Below, one piece after another: positions 1 through 8,780 of a stretch of DNA of 64,000 nucleotides. Numbering within the stretch: position 1 is the first letter of the stretch; each line of letters opens with the position of its first letter. Source of the DNA: an uncultured Clostridia bacterium (GTDB lineage: Bacteria > Bacillota > Clostridia > TANB77 > CAG-508); NCBI GenBank assembly GCA_934129895.1, contig CAKOWY010000002.1, forward strand, positions 62,001 to 126,000, read 5' to 3'. The translations under genes were made by a program, and so were the position numbers. The notes below the pieces were generated by a model. It searched no databases and had not been told where the DNA came from. It was given only the letters and a program-made list of their open reading frames with translations.

Positions 1-642
1 ATATTCTAATTGTTCTGATTCATATTCATTGTTCTCATTTAATGACATCCTATTAATTAAAATACAACCATCTATCTTTTTAGAACCAATCTTTGGAAAC
101 ATTGTATATAATTGTGCTTTTATATATTTTTCAATCATATTTTGTAACTCTTTAACTGACGTGCCATCTTCTTGTTCTACATTTTCATTGTTTAAAAATC
201 CAATTATTTCTGTATCAACTTGATTTTTATCTAATTGATCTGTTATAGATTTCGCATAATCCTCTTTAATTTTATAATTTTTTTGGTTTTCATCAAATTC
301 AATCATTTCATTTGATTCTGATGTAATCGTTACTGTACCTGCTGTTTTATCATCATCACCATTAACTGCCTTTCCAAAAAATGAAAGTATAGAATAATAA
401 ACAACTATTATTAAACAAATTACTAAAAAGATTATTCCAAAATGTGCAAGTACAAATCCTAAAATAACTTTTAATGCTGCCCATATTGCTTTAGCAGCAA
501 GCTTTATCATATTTTTTATTAATTCTCTTAAATTTTCTCTTACTCTTTTTAAAGATTTATTTTTTACATTATTAGCTAAGTTCTGAAATGACTTTCCGAC
601 TTCTTGAGCTAATCTTGACAACTCTTCATTATTTTCTTCCAT
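1..642 (-). CDS. Truncated membrane protein of the T4SS-like operon
   Basis: The reading frame opens with ATG at 642 and stays open for 214 codons to the window edge, so the protein is partial. A strong AGGAGGTGG ribosome site precedes the start. The first ~45 residues are basic and helical. One long hydrophobic segment follows at about residues 55-85, and then comes an acidic, Asn/Glu-rich extracytoplasmic part. It is the last visible gene of the minus-strand T4SS-like operon, 16 bases after the VirB8-like gene. I do not recognise the family. By position it could be a cell-wall hydrolase or another envelope subunit, but no catalytic motif is present in the visible part. Confidence 0.7.
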   Translation of the reverse strand, partial: MEENNEELSRLAQEVGKSFQNLANNVKNKSLKRVRENLRELIKNMIKLAAKAIWAALKVILGFVLAHFGIIFLVICLIIVVYYSILSFFGKAVNGDDDKTAGTVTITSESNEMIEFDENQKNYKIKEDYAKSITDQLDKNQVDTEIIGFLNNENVEQEDGTSVKELQNMIEKYIKAQLYTMFPKIGSKKIDGCILINRMSLNENNEYESEQLEY

Positions 643-658
643 GCTTCCACCTCCTCTT

Positions 659-1618
659 TTAGTAATCCATTGTTATAGTAGTTCTATTAGTATAGTTAGT
701 TTTATTATTACTTGACAAATATTCATCATAATTCAATATAATATCATTAAATGTTAAATATTTTGCACTATTTGAAATACTATATGATTTATTAAATTTT
801 ACTTTATATTTTTTTATATCTTTAGCATCCATAACTACATTTCCATAATCAAATTCATTATTTATTGCAGAATATTTTGTTCCTGATTTATTTTCTAAAT
901 ATAGTTTCTTTGTAGATTTATCTCCTGTTAAACACATTTTATTTTCTGTTTTATTTCTTATTTCAATTTCTGCTTCTTCATAAGTTGCAAAAATATTTAC
1001 TTTTCCAATTTTAATATAAATATTATCATCATTATATTCTTTATTTTTATTTGTTGAATAAATAAAATTATTTATATTTATTTTATAAATACCATTTTCT
1101 TCAAAAAATGTATAGTATTCTTGTACAGAACTTTGATCTCCACCAGTTGCCATCATATCACCAAAAAAGTTAATTAAATATGTAGTATATTTTCCATCTT
1201 TAGACCATTTTACCATAGAATATTCTTGAGACTCTGAAAATCTCTTTTTTAAATAATATTTATCAAAATCATCTTCACTTGTATAATTAAATACTTCTTT
1301 ACATTCATCAGTAAGAAAAGAATATGCACTTGATATATCTCCTTTATTACATGAAGCAACAAATAACTTCATTGCATTTTCTAGCGAATCTCCTGTTAAA
1401 TTGTCAGTTTCACTTTTTTGTATATTATCTAATGTATAATTATTTCCAATTGTATAATTTTTTGATGAATTATTATTACCATATTTTATTGAATTTTCCT
1501 TTTCTTGCTCTTCATAAAAATAATTTAATAGTTTAATCCCAAGTAACAAAAATATTACAACAATTACAACAATTACAATTGCAGTAGAATTTCTATTAAT
1601 AAAACTTCTAATTCCCAT
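659..1618 (-). CDS. VirB8/TcpC-like membrane protein with NTF2-like domain (tentative)
   Basis: The 319-residue protein has a short cytoplasmic N-terminus, one transmembrane helix at about residues 12-32, a Ser/Asn-rich linker, and an extracytoplasmic region. The segment around residues 80-190 (ENAMKLFVASCNKGDISSAY onward) resembles NTF2-like or DUF4878-type folds, in which a paired helix precedes a curved sheet. A second beta-rich domain fills residues 195-315. VirB8 and the Gram-positive TcpC proteins also combine one N-terminal helix with NTF2-like domains, so the operon context supports a VirB8-like scaffold role. That assignment is inference from architecture. It lies directly downstream of the third VirB6-like gene. 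Confidence 0.55.
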   Translation of the reverse strand: MGIRSFINRNSTAIVIVVIVVIFLLLGIKLLNYFYEEQEKENSIKYGNNNSSKNYTIGNNYTLDNIQKSETDNLTGDSLENAMKLFVASCNKGDISSAYSFLTDECKEVFNYTSEDDFDKYYLKKRFSESQEYSMVKWSKDGKYTTYLINFFGDMMATGGDQSSVQEYYTFFEENGIYKININNFIYSTNKNKEYNDDNIYIKIGKVNIFATYEEAEIEIRNKTENKMCLTGDKSTKKLYLENKSGTKYSAINNEFDYGNVVMDAKDIKKYKVKFNKSYSISNSAKYLTFNDIILNYDEYLSSNNKTNYTNRTTITMDY

Positions 1619-1634
1619 ATAAAATTCCTTTCTA

Positions 1635-1671
1635 TAATTATGGTCAGTTAAACATTAACTAACCATAATTA
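1635..1671. repeat. Intergenic hairpin between virB6-like 3 and the virB8-like gene
   Basis: Arms at 1635-1651 and 1655-1671 form a ~17-bp stem with a single C/A mismatch and a 3-base loop. The stem overlaps the stop codon of the upstream VirB6-like gene. There is no U-run after the stem, so it is not a simple terminator. Its sequence differs from the 63-bp hairpins in front of the three VirB6-like genes, but it sits at the equivalent place. Confidence 0.6.
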
Positions 1672-4600
1672 ATTATTATTAACTCTATCAAAATCTCTTA
1701 CATTTTCAATAAATGTTTCATGCATCCTTCTTACTGCATTTAAAGAATGTGATCCTCCATAATATTTTGCTTGTGCTTTTAGATATTTTTCTCTTCTGTC
1801 ATTATCAACCATTACCCAGTAATTTCCTGATCCTATCAATTCTTGTTTATATCTTAATGTTGCAATTGCTAGTTTATCTGCTTCTTCTGCAGTACTTGCT
1901 TTTCCTTGACTTAATAAATGATCTGCATAGTTTAAAGCCTGTTTTTGATCAGAGAAATCTGTTACACCATATTGTATATATCTATCTCTTACTCTTTTTC
2001 TCATCTTCTTAGCTTCAACACCATATTCAGAATTATATTGTCTTATTACTCCATCATTATTGTACCAATCTTCACTCTTTTGTCTTAAGAATGATTCTTC
2101 ATCTTTAGTCATCCTATTTCTGGTTGTTCCTCCAGCTGATCCAACTGCTTTTTCAGCAATTGCCCTTCCTCCTGCATATCCTGCTGCAAAAGATGCAATT
2201 GGTTCTGCAAGTTTAAATTTTCCATCTGTTATACTTATTCCAGCTTGTACTGCTGCAACTGTAGTTCCTGTTGCAACTCCTGCAGCACCTTTTATAATAT
2301 TTTCTGTAATTTTCTTACCATTATATTTAAAATCTTTTTGTGTATCATAAACAGGCTTTGCCAATTCCCTTGCAACGCTTCTTACACCTAAAGCAACAGG
2401 TGAATTAACAACTGCTTTTCCTTTTTCTTTTACTGTTTCAATAACATTTCTCTTTCCATTTTGTGAATTTCCAACTTGTCTTCTATCATTTTCTCTATTA
2501 AATTGCTCTAAACCATTATCTGTATGTCCAATTGCAGGATTATATACATTTCCTCCAACTCTTCCAGAATTTTCATTTGGATTTTCTTCGCCATTTTCTC
2601 CACCTGTCTGTTGTCCTCCATTTCTTCTTGCATTTTCTGATCTAATAAATGCTTCTGGTCCTCCTGCCCTGTTAGTAATACACTTATTTTGTTTCATTCT
2701 ATTGTTTAAAATATCAAAATACTCTTGTGCTTTCGCGTCATCTCCATTTTGCATACTTTCCATCATCTTATTAAATAACTCTTTTGATGAAATATTTGCA
2801 AACCTGTCATTATATTGTAATGCAAATCCAGCCTTATTAAATGCAAATTCATTATTTGAAATTCCTACATTAAATAATCTTTTATACTCTTCAAAATCAA
2901 ATTTCAATGTTTCTCTTTCATCTGATTTTAAATTTCCTTTTTTTAGATCAGCAAATATCTTTTTCAAATTATCATAAAATCCTGAAAAATCCATAAAATC
3001 TCTTTCGTTATTCCATTTTAGATTAGCTAATTCTTCTTGTGAAAGTTGATTTCTCAAATTAAATATGTATTTATCTATATTTAATCTTTGACTTGAAATA
3101 TTTCCATTTATTCTATACAAATTTGCTAATTTAAAATAATCTTCTTCTGAAAAATCAAGTGGCATTATATCTCCATTAGAATCAGAAAATTGGAAATTTT
3201 CTCTAATTCCTCCTGGCCCAATATTTCCACCTGGTCCTTTTCCGCCTATAATAGGATTTTTAAACATGTTCATAAGCATACTAGTAACTGCTGCTGTTTT
3301 CATAGCTCCTGCTATACCTCCAACTGTTCCCATTCTCGCTCTTTGGAATCCAAAGATTTGTTTCAATAGTTTTTCAGCTTCTGACATAAATAGTAATGCT
3401 ACTATTGCATATATCGGATTACTTGCTGCTAATGTAAGACATGAATTTATTAAAATTAAATATAAAAAGTAATGCATTGGTTGTAATAATGAATTATAAA
3501 TATAATCTTTTAGCCATAGATTAAATCCTTGTGCTTGTCCATTCATTTTATCTATAGGATATGTCAATGCTACAATCGGTGCTATCAATGTTAGGAACGC
3601 CATGTTTAACATCCTTCTCAAATATGTAATTGTAAATTTTAGAGTAAGTGTTACAAGTGCTATATATATAATTAAGTTTACAACTTGTTTTGAAAGTGGT
3701 TGTTGTTGCATTTGAAATCTTGCTAATCCTATTAAATTTGTGTCAAATTTCATATCTCCTGCTACAACCGTAATTTTTCCAATTGAGCTTCCAAATAATG
3801 TTGTTATATTCTGAACTACCGTAACTATAAATGCCATCAAATAGTGCATAACAAACAATAACACTATTGCTACAAACCAATTTACTATTCTTTCCTTATA
3901 CTTAGCTTTATCTCCTGCATTTGAACTTATTATTATTCTTATGCCTGTATAAATAAGAACAGATAATAGTCCAATTAATGCTATATATCTCATTACTTTA
4001 TACCATGTTGCTACGTTTTTTCTTATTGCTTTCCAACCTGTTGAATTATTATCTCTTATTCCTTCATAGTCTGTAACCTTTCCAGTTATAAAATCTATAC
4101 TAAGCATGTCTACATTTCCTAAGAATATCTCTTCTGGAGAATATTTAAATTTAGGAAATTTTAATCTTTTTACTTGATTAAACACATTTTTATAATAATT
4201 CATGTTCATTGTCATCGTTATTCCATCTTTATTTTCAGCTGTTGTTGATTCTTCTTCATCTAATCTTTCATTTGCATTTGTTGTTCCTGTTGCCCCTCCC
4301 GTAATTGCACTAACAATACTCTTTACAAACTTTCCTAAAGACCCTACTACACCTGTGTTATTCTCATCTATTGTAGCATCTGTTTGCATAACTGGCTCTG
4401 CTTCTTTTTCTTCTAACATAAATTTTGCTGTCCAGCTCATTATTGTATCTGAAATAAATGTAACAAAATCAATTATTGGTTCTATCATCATCCCTAATAT
4501 TGTATCCACCGTATCTAAGCCTGATCCTTCTACATTATTAAGTTCATTATTACTAGTTTCATAACCTTTTACATCACTTAATACAATATTAATCCATATA

Positions 4601-5334
4601 TCAGAATGGCTTCCTGTTGGTTTATTATTACTATCTACTGAATTAAAAGATACCCTAATTTTATTTATATTATTCTGATATTTTTCAATAATCTTATCCC
4701 AATCATAATTTCCATCAATAATTCCATTTGCTCCCATGCACTTATTAATTATTGCTTGTTTTATATCACTTCCCCATACATCTATTGCAACCTTAGCAGT
4801 ACAAAAATAAGTTGATCCACTCTTATATACTCCTTCAGATATTTTATTTAATTCGTCTTCACTTAAATCAGAACTACTTGGAGCATTATTTTTTATCTGT
4901 TCTTGTGTTCTATTTATATAGGATAATAAACTATCTGAAACTCCAGATAAATCTGCAGATTTAAATTCATTATTACTTAAATCATATTCTATTTGAATTT
5001 GATCTCTTGCTTCTTCCATAAGTGTTAGAACATCATCCTCTGTAACTGTACTTTCCTTAACATAATTTTCCAAAATATAATTTGAAATTGGCGTTATATA
5101 TTTTTTATAGTTCGCTCCATTGGGATCGTTTAACAACTTTGTAGTTGCTGATTTATGTCCTAGTAATCCAAAAAACCATCCATCATCAGCTGTTATTCCT
5201 GCAGCTTTAACTATATACTCTTCCAGTGTACATTTAGATGTTGCTGCAAAAACATTCTTTAATGAAATACAAAATTGTACTATAATATTTAATAAAAGAA
5301 TTATCGCTACTAATCTTGAAATTTTGTTCCTCAT
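1669..5334 (-). CDS. VirB6/TrbL-like channel protein, paralog 3 (1221 aa)
   Basis: A signal-peptide-like N-terminus (about residues 1-30) is followed by a ~300-residue extracytoplasmic region. A polytopic membrane core follows at about residues 440-720, with the segment MRYIALIGLLSVLIYTGIRI and a second conserved block LTLIAPIVALTYPIDKMNGQ. The core is of the TrbL/VirB6 type that forms the inner-membrane channel of type IV secretion systems. The long C-terminus is partly disordered (Gly/Asn/Glu-rich) and then has a glycine-rich segment ending in AGISITDGK, shared with the two paralogs, plus charged helices. It starts at ATG after AGGAGG. It is the most divergent of the three tandem paralogs; its N-terminal domain does not clearly match theirs. 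Confidence 0.8.
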   Translation of the reverse strand: MRNKISRLVAIILLLNIIVQFCISLKNVFAATSKCTLEEYIVKAAGITADDGWFFGLLGHKSATTKLLNDPNGANYKKYITPISNYILENYVKESTVTEDDVLTLMEEARDQIQIEYDLSNNEFKSADLSGVSDSLLSYINRTQEQIKNNAPSSSDLSEDELNKISEGVYKSGSTYFCTAKVAIDVWGSDIKQAIINKCMGANGIIDGNYDWDKIIEKYQNNINKIRVSFNSVDSNNKPTGSHSDIWINIVLSDVKGYETSNNELNNVEGSGLDTVDTILGMMIEPIIDFVTFISDTIMSWTAKFMLEEKEAEPVMQTDATIDENNTGVVGSLGKFVKSIVSAITGGATGTTNANERLDEEESTTAENKDGITMTMNMNYYKNVFNQVKRLKFPKFKYSPEEIFLGNVDMLSIDFITGKVTDYEGIRDNNSTGWKAIRKNVATWYKVMRYIALIGLLSVLIYTGIRIIISSNAGDKAKYKERIVNWFVAIVLLFVMHYLMAFIVTVVQNITTLFGSSIGKITVVAGDMKFDTNLIGLARFQMQQQPLSKQVVNLIIYIALVTLTLKFTITYLRRMLNMAFLTLIAPIVALTYPIDKMNGQAQGFNLWLKDYIYNSLLQPMHYFLYLILINSCLTLAASNPIYAIVALLFMSEAEKLLKQIFGFQRARMGTVGGIAGAMKTAAVTSMLMNMFKNPIIGGKGPGGNIGPGGIRENFQFSDSNGDIMPLDFSEEDYFKLANLYRINGNISSQRLNIDKYIFNLRNQLSQEELANLKWNNERDFMDFSGFYDNLKKIFADLKKGNLKSDERETLKFDFEEYKRLFNVGISNNEFAFNKAGFALQYNDRFANISSKELFNKMMESMQNGDDAKAQEYFDILNNRMKQNKCITNRAGGPEAFIRSENARRNGGQQTGGENGEENPNENSGRVGGNVYNPAIGHTDNGLEQFNRENDRRQVGNSQNGKRNVIETVKEKGKAVVNSPVALGVRSVARELAKPVYDTQKDFKYNGKKITENIIKGAAGVATGTTVAAVQAGISITDGKFKLAEPIASFAAGYAGGRAIAEKAVGSAGGTTRNRMTKDEESFLRQKSEDWYNNDGVIRQYNSEYGVEAKKMRKRVRDRYIQYGVTDFSDQKQALNYADHLLSQGKASTAEEADKLAIATLRYKQELIGSGNYWVMVDNDRREKYLKAQAKYYGGSHSLNAVRRMHETFIENVRDFDRVNNN

Positions 5335-5356
5335 ATTTCCTCCTAATTATTAATTC

Positions 5357-5419
5357 TTTAAGTAGTTTTTTTAATTAGACACTATTTTTTCATAGTGTCT
5401 AATTCCTAAAAGCCACTTA
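5357..5419. repeat. 63-bp intergenic hairpin element, copy 1
   Basis: Lies in the leader of VirB6-like paralog 3. Inner arms AATTAGACACTAT and ATAGTGTCTAATT make a 13-bp stem. Outer arms TAAGTAG and CCACTTA pair with one G-U. Near-identical copies lie at 8717-8779 and 11883-11945. No U-tract follows the stem on either strand, so a terminator role is unlikely. Confidence 0.85.
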
Positions 5420-5424
5420 TTTTT

Positions 5425-8400
5425 CTACTTTGTTTGCTTCATTTGAGCTAATAATGTTCTTAATTGTGATTCACTTACAGAATCACTTACCTGACTTTTT
5501 ATAAATTTTTCAGCTTGTTCATTATCATTCATTACTTTTCCATACATATTCATGTCTTTTAATTCTTTTCTTGCTTTTTCAATATTTCTCATCTGAGTAT
5601 CTGCTGTAGTTGTATCCCAACTCTCATTTGATTTCATAAGTTTATCTGCATTATCCATATTTTTAATCATTTTTGAAACATCAGTTTCTCCATAAGCATA
5701 GTAATTATTTGCAGCTCTTTCTCTTTTATCTTTCCAATCATCTCCATACTTTTTCTTAAATGCAGCTATTACATCGTCTCTATTTTTGAAGTCGTCAACA
5801 GCTTGCTTCATTTTTGCATCATTATCTCCTGAATTGTATCCACTCATAAATGTATTTTCAATTGCAGCACCTTTATTTACTACTGCACCAGCTCCAGCAT
5901 ATCCTGCTGAAAATGCTCCTACAGCTTCCATTGGATTATATTTTCCATCTGTTATACTTATACCAGCTTGTACTGCTGCCGCTGCAACACCCATTCCAGC
6001 TCCAAGAGCTCCTCTCGCTACATTTCTTACAAACCTTTTCCTATTATATGATCCTGTTTTATCAACATCATATATTGGTTTAATTGCTGATTTTCCTAGA
6101 CTTTTTGCTCCATTCCACATTTTCTCTAATCTTCCTGTTTCTTTTCCTCTAGCAAGGTCTTGAACTGGTTCTATGTTTTCTCCTTGTGAATTGTTTCCAG
6201 CATCAGTACTATCATTTTCATTTGTCCCTGCATTATTTGCAGTTCCTTCAGTGTCAGTATCTGTATCATTTCCTTGTCCTTTTAAATTAGCAGAATTATC
6301 TCTCGTTCCACCATCTGTATTATCATTTTCTTGATCTCTATCAGATGAACCTGTTCCAGGACTTGGAGGTTCATTACTTGATTCATTATCTCCACCACTC
6401 GTTGCTCCTGAATTTGGTGAATTTGATTCTATCATTAATCCTTTTGTTCCATCTACTGTTTTAGGTTTAAAATCTCCAATTTTTCCATCTGATGAACTAT
6501 CTTGACGATTTCCACCCTTACCTTTTCCTAATCTTCCTAAATTTTTAAAACTTGATGCAACAGTTGCTGCTGTTATTGCAGACATTCCTCCAACAGTGCC
6601 TCCATTTGCTTTATCAAATCCAAATATCTTCTTTAACAACCTTTCTGCTTCATTCATAAATCCTAACGCAACAATTGCATATATTATATTATTAGCTGCA
6701 AGCTCAATAGCTGAACTGATTAATATATGATATAGTAAAAAATGTAATATTTGTAATAATGCATTAAATGTATATTCTTTTAACCACATTTCGAATCCTT
6801 GTGCTTTACCATCATTCATTTTATCTATTGGGTATGTTAATGCTACAATCGGTGCTACTAGTGTTAAGAATGCCATATTTAATACCCTTTTTAAATATAC
6901 AAATGTGAACTTAAGTGTATATACTATCAAAGCAACATACATTATTTCATAAGCTATTTTGGTAGAAAATGACTCTTCTAATATATGAAATCTTACCAAT
7001 CCCATTAAGTTTGTTGTAAATGTCTTTATTCCTAATCCTTGAGAATCATTAGTTGGTACAACTTCTATACCTGTGCTACTTGTATATAATAAATTACTTA
7101 TTTCCGAATTAACTGTTATTATAAAACTCATTATATAATGCATTGTAAATAGCAATGCTACTGCTATAAACCAATTTACTATCCATTCTTTATATTTGGC
7201 TTTATCTCTTGCTGTAGAACTCATTATTATTTTTATACCTGTATATATCAATACTGATAAAAGTCCAATTGCTGCTATTAATCTTAATGCTTTATACCAT
7301 CCTGCAATTACCTTTCTTAATTCTGTCCACCCTGTATTATTAATTGTATTTCCATCTGAATCTTTTCCTGATATAAAATCTATACTTAATATGTTTACTT
7401 GTCCTGAAAATATTTCTTCTGGGGTATATCTAAATTGTGGATAATATTTTTTTGAAAGTGCTTTAAAATTAGAAACATCTACTTCAACCTTTGTTGATTT
7501 CTTATAACCAAGATCTACTGCATTTCCTGCAGTCATTATATCTGCTCTATCACCTGTTTCACTATTATAAGCTTCTGGATACATTATTTCTCCTGTAACT
7601 CTCATTACAGAATCTGCTATGTAATTTACTAATGCAAATATCGGTCTTAATAATATTCCTCCTAATTGGTCAGCCATTTCTCCTATAGTTGTGTTTGATG
7701 ATTCATTTTTAGCAATTTGAGCATCAGATGCACCATAGTCCTTTAATTCATCCGCTGTGGCTGTTACGGTAACTGATCCATCTTCATTTACAACATACTT
7801 TTTATTCTCAACAATAAGTTTTGCTGTTGAAGGTGAATAATTATATTCTTCAACTATTTTATCTTCAATTTTTTCTTCTTCTGTTCTTGTATCATTTTCT
7901 CCTTCTGGAACCGTTGTTTGAATATTTTCATCTACTTCCAAAAACTGTGGATACAATCCATAAGCAATATTATATGCATCTGATGAATCCGAACAAAAAT
8001 TTTTCAGAACAAGTTCAACATCACTTTTTACAGCTTTTACTACAATTTTATTTCCATTAACTATTTCAACACTATATCTTCCTCTATTATCTTTTTCTTT
8101 TATCTGACTAACAAAACTATTATATTTACTATCATCAAAATCAAATAAAGAATTAGCCCATTGTTTTTTTAACTCATTAAAGATTTCTGCTCCTGTCATC
8201 TGTGAATTTGTACTTGTATTCGCATTATTTTCATTATTTGCATTACTCGAACTTGTTTCTTCTTTTTCAATCTCTGAATCTTTTTTTCCTGTTTCCCCAT
8301 TAACTACAACAACTTCAATACTGTTTGCAAAAATATTTGATGAATTACTAGCAATTAGATCAGCATCTGCAGTATTATTACTGCATATAGTATTAACTAA

Positions 8401-8694
8401 AGCTGTTCTTACTTTATCTGATGAACTAGTTTTTATTATAATTTTTCCATCTTTCTCCTCAATACTACTAGTACTATCCTGTTCTTTTAATTCATTTACA
8501 AACTTCTCATAGGTTTCCTCATTCATTCCCAAAAAACTGTCTATACCTGAATTTGCTAAAATCTCTGCGGCATCTTTATTTGTCAAAGCAAAAACTCGCA
8601 TTGGATAAAAAAACATTATACTAATAAATATGCTAATTACAAGAAAACTGCTTATTAATTTATTCAACTTACTTCTATTTATATAACTTCTCAT
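5425..8694 (-). CDS. VirB6/TrbL-like channel protein, paralog 2 (1089 aa)
   Basis: Signal-anchor N-terminus, then two tandem copies of a ~100-residue extracytoplasmic domain (around residues 38-130 and 165-260), each with the pattern helix, KYNSFVSQIKEKD-like, short strands, then a Cys-containing helix. A third small domain (SPSTAKLIVENKKYVV) precedes the membrane core. The core shares RKVIAGWYKALRLIAAIGLL and MAFLTLVAPIVALTYPIDKM with paralog 1 almost identically. After the core come a Ser/Asn/Asp/Gly-rich disordered stretch and the shared C-terminal block with AGISITDGKYNPMEAV and charged helices. By family it should be a polytopic T4SS channel subunit. The start is ATG after AGGAGG, preceded by hairpin copy 2. 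Confidence 0.85.
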   Translation of the reverse strand: MRSYINRSKLNKLISSFLVISIFISIMFFYPMRVFALTNKDAAEILANSGIDSFLGMNEETYEKFVNELKEQDSTSSIEEKDGKIIIKTSSSDKVRTALVNTICSNNTADADLIASNSSNIFANSIEVVVVNGETGKKDSEIEKEETSSSNANNENNANTSTNSQMTGAEIFNELKKQWANSLFDFDDSKYNSFVSQIKEKDNRGRYSVEIVNGNKIVVKAVKSDVELVLKNFCSDSSDAYNIAYGLYPQFLEVDENIQTTVPEGENDTRTEEEKIEDKIVEEYNYSPSTAKLIVENKKYVVNEDGSVTVTATADELKDYGASDAQIAKNESSNTTIGEMADQLGGILLRPIFALVNYIADSVMRVTGEIMYPEAYNSETGDRADIMTAGNAVDLGYKKSTKVEVDVSNFKALSKKYYPQFRYTPEEIFSGQVNILSIDFISGKDSDGNTINNTGWTELRKVIAGWYKALRLIAAIGLLSVLIYTGIKIIMSSTARDKAKYKEWIVNWFIAVALLFTMHYIMSFIITVNSEISNLLYTSSTGIEVVPTNDSQGLGIKTFTTNLMGLVRFHILEESFSTKIAYEIMYVALIVYTLKFTFVYLKRVLNMAFLTLVAPIVALTYPIDKMNDGKAQGFEMWLKEYTFNALLQILHFLLYHILISSAIELAANNIIYAIVALGFMNEAERLLKKIFGFDKANGGTVGGMSAITAATVASSFKNLGRLGKGKGGNRQDSSSDGKIGDFKPKTVDGTKGLMIESNSPNSGATSGGDNESSNEPPSPGTGSSDRDQENDNTDGGTRDNSANLKGQGNDTDTDTEGTANNAGTNENDSTDAGNNSQGENIEPVQDLARGKETGRLEKMWNGAKSLGKSAIKPIYDVDKTGSYNRKRFVRNVARGALGAGMGVAAAAVQAGISITDGKYNPMEAVGAFSAGYAGAGAVVNKGAAIENTFMSGYNSGDNDAKMKQAVDDFKNRDDVIAAFKKKYGDDWKDKRERAANNYYAYGETDVSKMIKNMDNADKLMKSNESWDTTTADTQMRNIEKARKELKDMNMYGKVMNDNEQAEKFIKSQVSDSVSESQLRTLLAQMKQTK

Positions 8695-8716
8695 TAAAAT
8701 CCTCCTAAATATATTT

Positions 8717-8779
8717 TTTAAGTAGTTTTTTTAATTAGACACTATTCTTTTATAGTGTCTAATTCCTAAAAGCCACTTA
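8717..8779. repeat. 63-bp intergenic hairpin element, copy 2
   Basis: Same element as at 5357-5419, differing mainly in the loop. It fills the gap between VirB6-like paralogs 1 and 2, just before the ribosome site of paralog 2. Confidence 0.85.
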
Positions 8780-8780
8780 A

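Noticed and set aside
2060..2350. Open frames antisense to the VirB6-like genes (also at 4202, 5786, 9802 and elsewhere)
   Set aside because: They are shadows of the strongly biased codons on the opposite strand, with no ribosome sites and no family resemblance.
5357..5419. Reading the 63-bp hairpins as terminators
   Set aside because: No U-run follows the stem on either strand, and all three sit directly before the ribosome site of the next gene in one operon.
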